Source of the DNA: Crocinitomicaceae bacterium
GTDB lineage: Bacteria > Bacteroidota > Bacteroidia > Flavobacteriales_D > Crocinitomicaceae
Assembly (NCBI GenBank): GCA_029251865.1
Contig: JAQXCN010000044.1
Location: forward strand, 1-32,041
Direction of reading: 5' to 3'
DNA length: 32,041 nt
Below the pieces are notes generated by a model, which had not been told where the DNA came from, made no database searches, and worked only from the letters and a program-made list of their open reading frames with translations. Shown here in pieces: positions 24,632 through 32,041 of the stretch. The translations under genes were made by a program, and so were the position numbers. The first letter of the stretch is position 1; every line of letters begins with the position of its first letter.

Positions 24632-24781
24632 GTGAAAGCCTTAAAAAAAGAAAACCGGCCCTCAAAAAACTGTTTGGTTTGTAACAAACCTTTTACATGG
24701 AGAAAAAAATGGAAGCGTTCGTGGGAAAATGTAAAGTACTGCAGTGAGCGCTGTAAGCGAACAAAAAACCCTAACGAATAA
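24632..24781 (+). CDS. DUF2256 zinc-ribbon-like small protein
   Basis: This protein of about 49 residues matches DUF2256. Four cysteines, C14-x2-C17 and C37-x3-C41, flank [16 protein letters not shown], a very conserved family core and a likely zinc site. There is no in-frame ATG. I choose GTG at 24632 because it yields [12 protein letters not shown], which aligns with the usual start, and AGG lies four bases upstream. A TTG at 24587 would give 64 residues and overlap the start of the divergent gene. The last 11 bases overlap the convergent DUF6089 gene. Function is unknown. Confidence 0.82.
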   Translation: MKALKKENRPSKNCLVCNKPFTWRKKWKRSWENVKYCSERCKRTKNPNE

Positions 24782-25598
24782 CGGGACAATTATTTCCTTT
24801 ACCGAGTCTAAAAGTAAGCATACCACCAGCATATATATACCAATCTTTGTTGGAAGAATCACCTCTTCGACCCTGAAAAGAGCCATTGATACTTCTATTC
24901 GATAAAGCTACTGCGTCCGCTCCATTAATAGCATCTAAACTTTCGGGAGACATATACGTGTCTGCACCAATATCATCTATATAATCTGTGAATGTCTTTC
25001 TAATCGCAATATCTAAATTAAAAGAGCAAAACTTACCAAGTGAGAATTTAACGCCGAGACCTAAAGGTACACACAGCTGATACTTCCCATAAGGTTTCGT
25101 ACCTCCCTCTTTGTTTTGCCCCTCAGTACCTACAGATTGAAGATCCACTAACGCACCATTAAATTCTGTTTGTGGATTCATATGAAAAAGGCCAATTTGC
25201 GTAATCATATATGCTGTTCCTATGTACCGTCTGTTTCCAAATTGAAAGGGCATGTAGTGAAACTCTAAACCTCCAGCAATTTCCGAAATTTGAGATTGAA
25301 AATTTAAATTCCGATTTACCATTAAAGCTTGCTTTGCGTCTTTATCGTCGGCTGCAATATTTCCATAGGTGGCATTAAAGCGCAAAGTAAGGCGGGAGTG
25401 CACGTTAAATCTATAAACCAAACTTCCTGCAAACTTACTCTTATAAAAGGGTTTAAACTGATTTAAGTCACCAATATAAAACATGGTACCCGCGTGCACG
25501 CCAATCTCTGAACGAGAAAAAAAATTAGGTTGTTGTGCCCTTGCATTCATAGCAAAAAGCATTACAAACATGAAGAAACATCGAGTAGCCACAGTCAA
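24771..25598 (-). CDS. Outer-membrane beta-barrel protein, DUF6089-like
   Basis: This 275-residue exported protein has a signal peptide ending in M-N-A-R-A-Q (about 17-22) and then alternating beta-strand sequence with many aromatic ends: [15 protein letters not shown] (about 32-46), [10 protein letters not shown], and a final [10 protein letters not shown]. This fits the DUF6089 / PorT-like barrel group common in Bacteroidota. There is no in-frame ATG that leaves a full signal peptide: a stop codon stands right before the TTG at 25598, and the first ATG (25571) gives only 13 leader residues. The start is thus TTG 25598 or GTG 25592. It follows typA by 45 bp. Role unknown. Confidence 0.8.
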   Translation of the reverse strand: MTVATRCFFMFVMLFAMNARAQQPNFFSRSEIGVHAGTMFYIGDLNQFKPFYKSKFAGSLVYRFNVHSRLTLRFNATYGNIAADDKDAKQALMVNRNLNFQSQISEIAGGLEFHYMPFQFGNRRYIGTAYMITQIGLFHMNPQTEFNGALVDLQSVGTEGQNKEGGTKPYGKYQLCVPLGLGVKFSLGKFCSFNLDIAIRKTFTDYIDDIGADTYMSPESLDAINGADAVALSNRSINGSFQGRRGDSSNKDWYIYAGGMLTFRLGKGNNCPVIR

Positions 25599-25643
25599 TT
25601 AACGATTCGAAAACTATTTTATTACGGTTTTAGCGTTATAAAT

Positions 25644-27443
25644 TTAACTTTTTTGAGCGCGCTTTCTATCCATTTCCGTTAAATGCACTTTTCGGATACG
25701 CAATGTTTTTGGAGTAACTTCAACATATTCGTCTCGTTGGATGTACTCAAGGCTTTCTTCAAGACTAAATATTCTTGGCGGTATAATTCGAACCTTAGCA
25801 TCTGTTCCAGACTTACGCATGTTCGTCAATTGTTTCGTTTTTGTAACGTTAACAACCAAGTCGCTCGCCCGACTATTTTCACCGATTACTTGTCCTTCAT
25901 AAATACTTTCACCTGGAGCAATAAAGAATGTTCCTCTTTCCTGTAGGTTGTTCAGTGAGAAAGGAATCGAAGTCCCCAACTCCATGGAGATTAAAGAACC
26001 ATTTAACCTTCCTGGTATCTCACCCTTGTATGGCTGATAGTCAACAAAACGGTGGGTCATGATCGCTTCTCCAGCTGTCGCTGTTAACAAGTAGTTTCTC
26101 AAACCGATGATACCACGTGATGGAACTGAAAATTCAATAGTCATACGGTCACCTTTAGGAACCATATTTGTCATTTCACCTTTTCTTTTGGTTACTGCAT
26201 CAACAGCGGTTCCACTATGTATTTCTGGAAGATCTATCGTCAATTCTTCCATCGGCTCACATTTCTTACCGTTAATTTCTTTGATCAATACCTGTGGCTG
26301 ACCAACTTGAAGCTCATAACCTTCTCTTCGCATGGTTTCTATAAGAACCGACAAGTGCATAACACCACGTCCATAAACCAACCATTTGTCAGCCTTATCT
26401 GTTTTTGAAACACGCAACGCTAGGTTCTTTTCTAGCTCTTTATCCAAACGCTCTGAAATATGACGAGACGTTACAAACTTCCCTTCTTTCCCAAAGAATG
26501 GCGAATCGTTAATTGAGAACATCATACTCATCGTAGGTTCATCAATTGAAATTGTTGGAAGTGGGTCTGGATTTTCAATATCACAGATTGAATCACCAAT
26601 TTCAAATCCTTCTAAACCTGTAATTGCACAAATGTCTCCTGGCTGGACTGCATCAACTTTTAATCGGTCTGTTCCTTCAAAAACAAATACATCTTTTATT
26701 TTATGCTTCTCTTTTGAACCATCTCTTTTCGAAAGAATGATAGGCATATTTGACTTAATAACACCTCTATGCAAACGACCTATTGCTATTCGTCCTACAA
26801 ATGAGGAAAAGTCCAAAGATGTAATTAACATTTGCGTATTTCCTTCTTGAATCACTTTGGGTGGAAAATGTGTAAGAATCATCTCAAGGAGTGGCTCAAT
26901 ACTTGTCGTTGGTTTTTTCCAATCGTCGGACATCCAATTGTTCTTTGCAGAACCGTAGGCGGTTGGGAAATCCAATTGTTCTTCAGTTGCATCCAAATCA
27001 AACATGAGGTCAAAAACTTTTTCATGAACCTCATCCGGTGTGCAATTGTCTTTATCGACCTTATTTACCACAACGATTGGTTTCAAGCCTAAAGCAAGTG
27101 CTTTACCAAGGACGAATCTTGTCTGCGGCATAGGTCCTTCAAATGCGTCTACGAGTAAACAAACACCATCTGCCATGTTAAGTACTCTCTCGACCTCTCC
27201 ACCAAAATCGGCGTGTCCAGGAGTATCAATAATATTGATCTTCGTTCCCTTATATGTTACCGACACGTTCTTAGAAGTAATCGTAATCCCACGTTCTCGT
27301 TCTAAGTCGTTGCTGTCCATAATGAGTTCTCCTTTGGGACGGTTTCTTTCGTCTTTAACTTCCCCGAGCTCAATCATTTTGTCTACCAAAGTTGTTTTAC
27401 CGTGGTCAACGTGCGCTATTATCGCAATATTTCTTATCTCCAT
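25644..27443 (-). CDS. typA: Translational GTPase TypA/BipA
   Basis: This 599-residue ribosome-associated GTPase of the EF-G family acts in ribosome assembly and stress adaptation. The P-loop A-H-V-D-H-G-K-T-T spans 10-18. R-G-I-T-I (about 50-54, switch I), D-T-P-G-H-A-D-F (switch II) and N-K-V-D (G4) follow. The C-terminal half has the BipA-specific region with R-G-V-M-H-L and P-S-R-G-I-I-G-L-R. The length is typical (about 600). It begins 15 bp after the helicase stop on the same strand, so the two genes are probably co-transcribed; both serve ribosome/RNA functions at low temperature in other bacteria. Confidence 0.96.
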   Translation of the reverse strand: MEIRNIAIIAHVDHGKTTLVDKMIELGEVKDERNRPKGELIMDSNDLERERGITITSKNVSVTYKGTKINIIDTPGHADFGGEVERVLNMADGVCLLVDAFEGPMPQTRFVLGKALALGLKPIVVVNKVDKDNCTPDEVHEKVFDLMFDLDATEEQLDFPTAYGSAKNNWMSDDWKKPTTSIEPLLEMILTHFPPKVIQEGNTQMLITSLDFSSFVGRIAIGRLHRGVIKSNMPIILSKRDGSKEKHKIKDVFVFEGTDRLKVDAVQPGDICAITGLEGFEIGDSICDIENPDPLPTISIDEPTMSMMFSINDSPFFGKEGKFVTSRHISERLDKELEKNLALRVSKTDKADKWLVYGRGVMHLSVLIETMRREGYELQVGQPQVLIKEINGKKCEPMEELTIDLPEIHSGTAVDAVTKRKGEMTNMVPKGDRMTIEFSVPSRGIIGLRNYLLTATAGEAIMTHRFVDYQPYKGEIPGRLNGSLISMELGTSIPFSLNNLQERGTFFIAPGESIYEGQVIGENSRASDLVVNVTKTKQLTNMRKSGTDAKVRIIPPRIFSLEESLEYIQRDEYVEVTPKTLRIRKVHLTEMDRKRAQKS

Positions 27444-27458
27444 TAAAATAAAATTGTA

Positions 27459-29351
27459 TTAACGTCCTCTATGTCTTGGTTTATCCGAACCTGATCTTCG
27501 GTCTGAACCTCCATTTCTATCTCCTGAACGACGGTCTGAACCTCCTCGTCCACCATCTCTATCTCTACTCCCTGATCGTTTACTTCTAAAGTTACTACCA
27601 CCTGACCTGCGAAACCCTCCGCCTCCAGAACGGTCACCACCAGAACGACCTCCGCCTGATCTTCGGCCACCACCAGAACGACCTCCGCCGGACCTTCGAT
27701 CGCCTCCTGATCCTTTCGATCCTCCATTTTGAGTATTAGTGACCTCGACTGAAAGCTTGTTCCCTTCAAATTCAGCGCCATTTACGCTTTTCAAAATCCG
27801 TTCCGTATGCGCCTCATCAACATCGAAAAACGCATAGGACGTCATAATATCAATGCGGCCAATACCATCTGATTTTATTCCTGCTGCATCACACACAACG
27901 CGCAACAATGCACCTGGATTCAAGCCATCTCTGCGTCCTGCACTAAGGAAGAAACGAGTTTTTCCTTCATCTCGAGCTCTTTGACCTTTGTCTTTTCTGT
28001 CGCCTCTTTCGCGACCAGAGTCTTGCTTTGCTCTTTGGTTTAAATCTCCTGCACGGTCGTAGTATTCTATAAATCTATTGAACTCTGCAGAAACGAATTT
28101 TTTAATGATCTCCGTTTTATCCATTGATTCAAAAGAGGCCAAAATTTGAGGCATAAATTTTTCAATGTCCTTTTCTTTAACATTGATATCAATTGTGTTC
28201 TGTATAAGCTTCATCAACTGAATTTCACAAATCTCTTCAGCATTAGGAACCTGACCTTGCGCAAATTCAGTACGCATCTGTTTTTCAATAGATTTTATCT
28301 TGAACCCTTCTTTCGGTGTAATCAGAACCAATGACTGACCTTTTTTACCTGCACGTGCTGTACGTCCACTTCTGTGGGTGTAATTCTCATTGTCGTCAGG
28401 AAGATTATAGTTGATTACATGTGTAATATCATCCACATCAATACCTCTAGCTGCCACGTCAGTTGCAACCAAAATCTGAAGCTCTTTGCTTCTAAATCTC
28501 GCCATAACTCGATCTCGCATGGGCTGCGTTAAATCACCATGCAAAGGCTCTGCATTGTAACCTTCACGAGCAAGCTTCTCAGCCACTGTTCCCGTTTCAT
28601 GTTTTGTTCTACAAAAAATCAAACCATAAATCTTAGGGTGAAAATCAATCAAACGCTTCACAGCCTCGTAACGATCTCTTTCTTTAACCACATAATAAAT
28701 GTGCTCTATATTTTCATTGGATTGGTTCTTATGACCAATTGAAACTTCTAAAGGGTCTGTCATGTATGTCTGCGCAATTCGAGCCACATCTTTCGGCATC
28801 GTTGCTGAAAACAACCAAACATTTTTTGAATCAGGAGTAGTCTCTAAAATATCATCAATATCCTCCTTAAAACCCATGTTTAACATTTCATCTGCCTCAT
28901 CCAAGACTACGTTTTGAATTTCAGACAATTGAATTGCTTTTCTTTTTATAAGATCTAGAAGTCTACCTGGCGTAGCAACGATAATCGCTGCTCCCTTTTT
29001 AATCTGCGTCATTTGACGTCTTATGTCAGCGCCTCCATAAACAGATACAACCGGGCAATTTACATATTTGGAAAAAACCTCTAAATCTCTCGTGATTTGC
29101 AAGCACAACTCACGGGTTGGACAAATAATTAAACCTTGGGGTCGATTCGACTTGGGGTTAATTGCATTAATTAATGGCAAACCAAATGCTGCCGTTTTCC
29201 CCGTTCCTGTCTGTGCTAACCCAACGAAATCACAATCGTCTTTCATTAGGTGGGGAATTGCTTGTTCCTGGATGGGAGTCGGTGCTTCAAAACCCAATTC
29301 TTTCAACGACTTAAGCACCTCTTCTCTCAATCCCAGCTCTTCAAATGTCAT
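27459..29351 (-). CDS. DEAD-box RNA helicase, CsdA/DbpA-like, with Arg/Gly-rich tail
   Basis: This 630-residue ATP-dependent RNA helicase probably works in ribosome assembly or cold adaptation. The Q motif with T-P-I-Q (25-28), Walker A A-Q-T-G-T-G-K-T (46-53), P-T-R-E-L (78-82), D-E-A-D (151-154) and S-A-T (182-184) are in domain 1. A-T-D-V-A-A-R-G-I-D and H-R-S-G-R-T-A-R-A-G are in domain 2. A DbpA-type RNA-binding domain (F-F-L-S-A-G-R-R-D-G) follows, then a tail of about 90 residues of R-S-G-G-G and D-R-R-S-G repeats. I use ATG 29351: the upstream extension to 29489 includes the promoter. A -7 element TACCTTTG lies just before. It is upstream of typA. Confidence 0.94.
   Translation of the reverse strand: MTFEELGLREEVLKSLKELGFEAPTPIQEQAIPHLMKDDCDFVGLAQTGTGKTAAFGLPLINAINPKSNRPQGLIICPTRELCLQITRDLEVFSKYVNCPVVSVYGGADIRRQMTQIKKGAAIIVATPGRLLDLIKRKAIQLSEIQNVVLDEADEMLNMGFKEDIDDILETTPDSKNVWLFSATMPKDVARIAQTYMTDPLEVSIGHKNQSNENIEHIYYVVKERDRYEAVKRLIDFHPKIYGLIFCRTKHETGTVAEKLAREGYNAEPLHGDLTQPMRDRVMARFRSKELQILVATDVAARGIDVDDITHVINYNLPDDNENYTHRSGRTARAGKKGQSLVLITPKEGFKIKSIEKQMRTEFAQGQVPNAEEICEIQLMKLIQNTIDINVKEKDIEKFMPQILASFESMDKTEIIKKFVSAEFNRFIEYYDRAGDLNQRAKQDSGRERGDRKDKGQRARDEGKTRFFLSAGRRDGLNPGALLRVVCDAAGIKSDGIGRIDIMTSYAFFDVDEAHTERILKSVNGAEFEGNKLSVEVTNTQNGGSKGSGGDRRSGGGRSGGGRRSGGGRSGGDRSGGGGFRRSGGSNFRSKRSGSRDRDGGRGGSDRRSGDRNGGSDRRSGSDKPRHRGR
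27635..27689. repeat. 33-bp period repeat in the helicase tail
   Basis: The 22-mer starting CACCACCAGAACGACC occurs at 27635-27656 and 27668-27689, exactly 33 bp apart (11 codons). It encodes the Gly/Arg/Ser tail units. Such in-frame tandem units can expand or contract by slippage. Confidence 0.85.
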
Positions 29352-29373
29352 TCCTATATTTTTAAATTGGGTG

Positions 29374-29381
29374 CAAAGGTA
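29374..29381 (-). promoter_or_regulatory. -7 element of the helicase-typA transcript
   Basis: On the minus strand TACCTTTG, a full TAnnTTTG match, is followed by the common GCACCC and by the ATG 22 bases later. It supports the shorter helicase start. Confidence 0.6.
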
Positions 29382-29476
29382 CGTATAAAAGAGTGCTTTG
29401 ACGATTATTCTACCTTTATTTACTTGGATTACAGATATTAGAGAAGAAAATCTATGCTTTGCAAGTGAAGTTTTTC

Positions 29477-29484
29477 TATTTTTG
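29477..29484 (+). promoter_or_regulatory. -7 element of the DUF5606-M3 peptidase transcript
   Basis: TATTTTTG matches TAnnTTTG, 14 bases before the ATG at 29499. A TTTG at 29458-29461 may be the -33 part, though its 15-base spacing is short. The leader would be under 12 nt. Confidence 0.5.
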
Positions 29485-29498
29485 AACAAATTTTTTAA

Positions 29499-30044
29499 AT
29501 GGAATTACAGGAAATTATATCAATTACGGGTAGACCAGGCCTTTTCAAAGTTGTAGCTCAAGGGAAAAACAACGTAATCGTTGAATCTATAGTAGATCAG
29601 AAAAGGTTTCCTGCATACGCCAAAGATAGAATATCAACATTAGGTGATATTAGTATTTATACTACTGACGAAGACGTCAAACTTACAGACGTTCTCTCTT
29701 CTTTTCATGATGAATACAAAGGAAAAGAATGCCCTTCACACAAAGAGGACCTTTCTGTACTTGAAGGATTGTTAAAGAAAATTCTACCGAATTACGACAA
29801 GGAACGGGTCTACAAATCAGATCTGCGCAAAATATTTCAATGGTACAATATCCTAATTAAAGCTGGCATTACTATTAAGGAAGAATTAGAGGCTCCAAAA
29901 GAGAAATCGGAAGGAAAATCTACTAAAAAAGCAGCTCCTAAAAAAGCAACTCCTAAAAAAGCTTCACCGAAAGCAAAAGGAGGCAAACCATCTTCAGCCA
30001 AAAAATCAGGACCATCAAAAACAGGTTCGCAACGCGGTAAATAA
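29499..30044 (+). CDS. DUF5606 family protein with Lys/Ala/Pro-rich tail
   Basis: This 181-residue cytoplasmic protein opens with I-I-S-I-T-G-R-P-G-L-F-K-V-V-A-Q (5-20) and continues with F-P-A-Y-A and D-I-S-I-Y-T-T-D-E-D, the conserved core of DUF5606 in Bacteroidota. The core ends at about 130 with K-I-F-Q-W-Y-N-I-L. From about 137 the sequence becomes low-complexity, with units such as K-K-A-A-P-K-K-A-T-P-K-K-A-S-P-K, resembling histone H1-like tails and likely to bind nucleic acid or be disordered (inference). Function of the family is unknown. The M3 peptidase gene starts 14 bp later on the same strand. Confidence 0.88.
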   Translation: MELQEIISITGRPGLFKVVAQGKNNVIVESIVDQKRFPAYAKDRISTLGDISIYTTDEDVKLTDVLSSFHDEYKGKECPSHKEDLSVLEGLLKKILPNYDKERVYKSDLRKIFQWYNILIKAGITIKEELEAPKEKSEGKSTKKAAPKKATPKKASPKAKGGKPSSAKKSGPSKTGSQRGK

Positions 30045-30058
30045 GTCAAAATTACACC

Positions 30059-31768
30059 ATGAATAAATATCGTCGCACCTTTGTAGACGACCAATTGGTC
30101 ATTGATTCATTTGAATCAGTTGAGAAATATCTTATAGATTTACAAAACAGGAATCTTGACTCCTTAGCCTCCTTAAAACAATGGCTAAAAGACAAAAGCG
30201 AACTAGAAGCCGTTTTGGAAGAGGATATGGCCTGGCGCTATATTCGTATGTCTATAGATACCGGGAATGAAACACATCAAAAATCCTATACATTTTTTGT
30301 GACAGAAATTCAGCCCAAGCTTGCTCCTATTGATGATGTCCTAAATAAGAAATTCATCGCTTGTCCATATGTCTCTGAATTGGAAAAAGACGAAGCCTAC
30401 GCAATACACATTCGCAGCGTAAAAAGTCAACTCGATTTGTATCGTGAAGAAAACATTGCAATCCAAGCTTTCCTGGCGGAAAAAACGCAGGAATTTGGAG
30501 CTGTAAGTGGTGCACAAAGCATTGAACACGAAGGAGAAACAATTACAATGCAAAAAGCAGGATTGTTACTTAAAGAACAAAATGAGCCATTAAGAAAATC
30601 AGTTTTTGAAAAGATGGCTGAAAAAAGATGTGCTGATGTTAGCACCTTAGATGGGCTTTTTGACACCTTAGTAAATAAAAGGACAGCATTAGCAAAAAAT
30701 GCCGGATTTGACAATTATAGAGATTACAAATTCAAACAAATGGGACGCTTTGACTACACCAAAGAATCTTGCTTTGAATTTCATAATGCTGTAGAAAAAC
30801 ATATTGTTCCACTCGTAAAAAAAATACAACAGAAAAAGCTCAGTAAAATGGGTAAAACAATCTTCTCTCCATGGGACACCGCTGTTAACGCGGAAGGAAA
30901 AGCACCACTAAAACCATTTCAATCAGGACAGGAAATGTTGGATGGAACTATCGCTGTTTTCGAAAAAATAAATCCCGAATTCGCAGGCTTTTTAAAAACT
31001 ATGGAGGAGATGAAGCATCTAGACCTTGAATCTAAGCCGGGAAAAGCACCTGGGGGTTATAATTACCCCTTGTATGAGACAGGCGCACCATTTATATTTA
31101 TGAATGCCGTTGGTTCTCAGGGTGATCTTTCAACAATGATTCATGAAGGCGGACATGCCGTTCATAGCTTTCTTACACATGGTTTAGAATTAACGGCTTT
31201 CAAGAGTTTTCCTTCTGAAATCGCGGAACTTGCTTCAATGAGTATGGAATTACTTTCAATGGATTATTGGGAGGAATTCTATAACGAAACGGATGATCTA
31301 AAACGCGCAAAAAAAGAACAATTACAAGGCACTATAACTATTTTGCCTTGGATCGCGCAAATAGATGCCTTTCAGCATTGGGTATATGAAAACCATAACC
31401 ATACCGCTGAGGAGAGAACTAAGTTTTGGATGGAGCTAAACGAAAGATTTGGTACAGGGCTAGTCGATTGGACTGGATATGAAGAAACTCTCTCTTCTTC
31501 ATGGCAAAGACAAATGCATTTATTTGAAGTACCATTTTACTACATCGAATACGGTATTGCTCAGCTCGGTGCTATTGGCGTTTGGAAAAACAGCAGAAAC
31601 GACTTTAAACAATCTGTGGCAGATTACCGCACTGCATTAAGTTTAGGCTATACGAAGTCTATGCCTGAAGTTTATAGAAAAGCAGGTGTTGATTTTAAAT
31701 TTTCAAGTGACCATATCTGCATGCTTGCAGATTTTGTTGCCGAAGAGCTTGAAAAGCTTGGTGCATAA
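30059..31768 (+). CDS. M3 family oligoendopeptidase (PepF-like)
   Basis: This 569-residue zinc metallopeptidase probably hydrolyses short peptides in the cytoplasm. The zinc motif H-E-G-G-H is at 362-366, and Glu390, in S-E-I-A-E-L-A-S, is the probable third ligand by comparison with other M3 enzymes. There is no signal peptide, so imported peptides are likely substrates, in line with the POT transporter in this window. The length is close to the usual 560-600. It follows DUF5606 by 14 bp and is probably on the same transcript. The substrate range is inferred from the family. Confidence 0.93.
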   Translation: MNKYRRTFVDDQLVIDSFESVEKYLIDLQNRNLDSLASLKQWLKDKSELEAVLEEDMAWRYIRMSIDTGNETHQKSYTFFVTEIQPKLAPIDDVLNKKFIACPYVSELEKDEAYAIHIRSVKSQLDLYREENIAIQAFLAEKTQEFGAVSGAQSIEHEGETITMQKAGLLLKEQNEPLRKSVFEKMAEKRCADVSTLDGLFDTLVNKRTALAKNAGFDNYRDYKFKQMGRFDYTKESCFEFHNAVEKHIVPLVKKIQQKKLSKMGKTIFSPWDTAVNAEGKAPLKPFQSGQEMLDGTIAVFEKINPEFAGFLKTMEEMKHLDLESKPGKAPGGYNYPLYETGAPFIFMNAVGSQGDLSTMIHEGGHAVHSFLTHGLELTAFKSFPSEIAELASMSMELLSMDYWEEFYNETDDLKRAKKEQLQGTITILPWIAQIDAFQHWVYENHNHTAEERTKFWMELNERFGTGLVDWTGYEETLSSSWQRQMHLFEVPFYYIEYGIAQLGAIGVWKNSRNDFKQSVADYRTALSLGYTKSMPEVYRKAGVDFKFSSDHICMLADFVAEELEKLGA

Positions 31769-31793
31769 TTAGATTCTTTTTTAAAAATCTCCT

Positions 31794-31801
31794 TATATTT
31801 G
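31794..31801 (+). promoter_or_regulatory. -7 element of the tRNA gene
   Basis: TATATTTG, a full TAnnTTTG match, is followed by GCACCC and lies 10 bases before the tRNA. This arrangement is common ahead of tRNA genes in this phylum. Confidence 0.6.
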
Positions 31802-31811
31802 CACCCGAAAT

Positions 31812-31885
31812 GGCGAGGTAGCTCAGTTGGTTAGAGCGCCGGATTCATAACCCGGAGGTCGGGAGTTCAAATCTCCCTCTCGCTA
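31812..31885 (+). tRNA. tRNA-Met (anticodon CAT)
   Basis: The 74-nt cloverleaf is clear. The acceptor stem is GGCGAGG with TCTCGCT (G-T wobbles at both ends), the D arm GCTC...GAGC, the anticodon loop TTCATAA, and the T arm GGGAG-TTCAAAT-CTCCC, with discriminator A. The anticodon stem closes with an A-C mismatch (31-39). Position 1 pairs with 72, unlike initiator tRNAs, which have a 1-72 mismatch, and the three G-C pairs of an initiator anticodon stem are not all present, so an elongator Met is likely. A tRNA-Ile with lysidine-modified CAT cannot be ruled out from sequence alone. CCA is not encoded. Confidence 0.93.
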
Positions 31886-31908
31886 CAACAAGGGGTCTCA
31901 ATCCCAAG

Positions 31909-31942
31909 AAAGGTTTCAGACAATCATCTGGAACCTTTTTTT
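31909..31942 (+). terminator. Terminator after the tRNA
   Basis: A 12-bp stem, AAAGGTTTCAGA (31909-31920) with TCTGGAACCTTT (31927-31938), has one T-G wobble, a CAATCA loop and a run of seven T. Confidence 0.92.
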
Positions 31943-31957
31943 ATTTCCTATACCCTC

Positions 31958-31993
31958 TTGTGCTAGGAACTGTGCTAGGTCTTGTGCTAGGAA
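31958..31993. repeat. Three tandem 12-bp repeats after the tRNA terminator
   Basis: Units TTGTGCTAGGAA (31958-31969), CTGTGCTAGGTC (31970-31981) and TTGTGCTAGGAA (31982-31993) are in direct tandem; the first and third are identical and all share TGTGCTAGG. No reading frame with a proper start covers them in the window. Possible roles are a protein-binding array or part of an integration site at the tRNA 3' flank (inference). Confidence 0.7.
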
Positions 31994-32041
31994 TTTCCTG
32001 GTTTTAGGGTTTTTAGAAACAAAAAAAGACCCTCATTTCTG

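Noticed and set aside
24619-24684. ATG 24619 as the DUF2256 start with a frameshift at the A-run near 24643
   Set aside because: The frame from this ATG ends after 21 codons, and the GTG at 24632 already gives the family's normal N terminus without a frameshift.
27443-27781. A minus-strand open frame of 112 codons overlapping the helicase 3' end
   Set aside because: It is the alternate frame of the Gly/Arg repeat tail; low-complexity GC-rich repeats stay open in several frames. The helicase frame carries the clear domains.
29352-29489. A 46-residue N-terminal extension of the helicase
   Set aside because: It covers the -7 promoter element and runs into the divergent promoter; the ATG at 29351 gives the standard DEAD-box start.
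31944-32041. Start of an integrase gene after the tRNA
   Set aside because: Open frames on both strands here are short, lack a start codon and show no recombinase motif; only the repeats can be supported.

Overview
The window looks like a chromosomal segment from a marine-type, low-GC member of the Bacteroidota, most likely order Flavobacteriales. Four lines of evidence support this. Two secreted proteins end in type IX secretion (Por) sorting domains. Several genes belong to families I know mainly from this phylum (DUF5606, DUF6089, DUF4836, the fused SpmA/SpmB protein). Many genes are preceded by the phylum's promoter -7 element TAnnTTTG. Signal peptides end in the typical F-S-Q pattern. 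Gene density is high: no gap exceeds about 180 bases, and several convergent genes overlap at their stop codons. There is no rRNA, CRISPR array or insertion sequence.

Layout. 1-3 kb: a NYN/LOTUS putative RNase, then on the minus strand a fused SpmA/SpmB membrane protein followed by a small protein built of 25-residue repeats. 3-7.5 kb: a secreted subtilisin with an adjoining GNAT acetyltransferase, then a long-chain-type acyl-CoA dehydrogenase whose promoter region carries a perfect 20-bp palindrome. 7.6-8.7 kb: an ACMSD-type decarboxylase of the kynurenine pathway. 8.7-12.5 kb: a minus-strand operon hpt-adk-obgE-PAP2-crcB-SIMPL, divergent from purK (12.6-13.7 kb). hpt, adk and purK together make this a small purine neighbourhood. 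13.7-15.8 kb: a large secreted Omp28-like protein. 16-19.4 kb: a POT peptide transporter with a periplasmic insert, then a DUF819 membrane protein with an N-terminal periplasmic domain.

19.4-22.5 kb: an unrecognised conserved protein, a DUF4836 lipoprotein with trmB, and gatC. 22.5-24.8 kb: plsC-gatC diverging from trpS, followed by the small TIGR03643 and DUF2256 proteins. 24.8-29.4 kb: on the minus strand, a DEAD-box helicase with an Arg/Gly tail, typA, and a DUF6089 outer-membrane protein. 29.5-31.8 kb: DUF5606 and an M3 oligopeptidase. The window ends with a tRNA-Met(CAT), a strong terminator and an unexplained 12-bp tandem repeat.

Most genes are housekeeping: translation and ribosome (obgE, typA, trpS, gatC, trmB, helicase, tRNA), purines (hpt, adk, purK), lipids (plsC, acyl-CoA dehydrogenase), and peptide use (subtilisin, POT transporter, M3 peptidase). 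I did not find a clear new multi-gene system. The items most worth a second look are the 25-residue repeat protein, the palindrome at the acyl-CoA dehydrogenase promoter, the two transporters with extra periplasmic domains, two apparently leaderless promoters, and the TIGR03643/DUF2256 pair.
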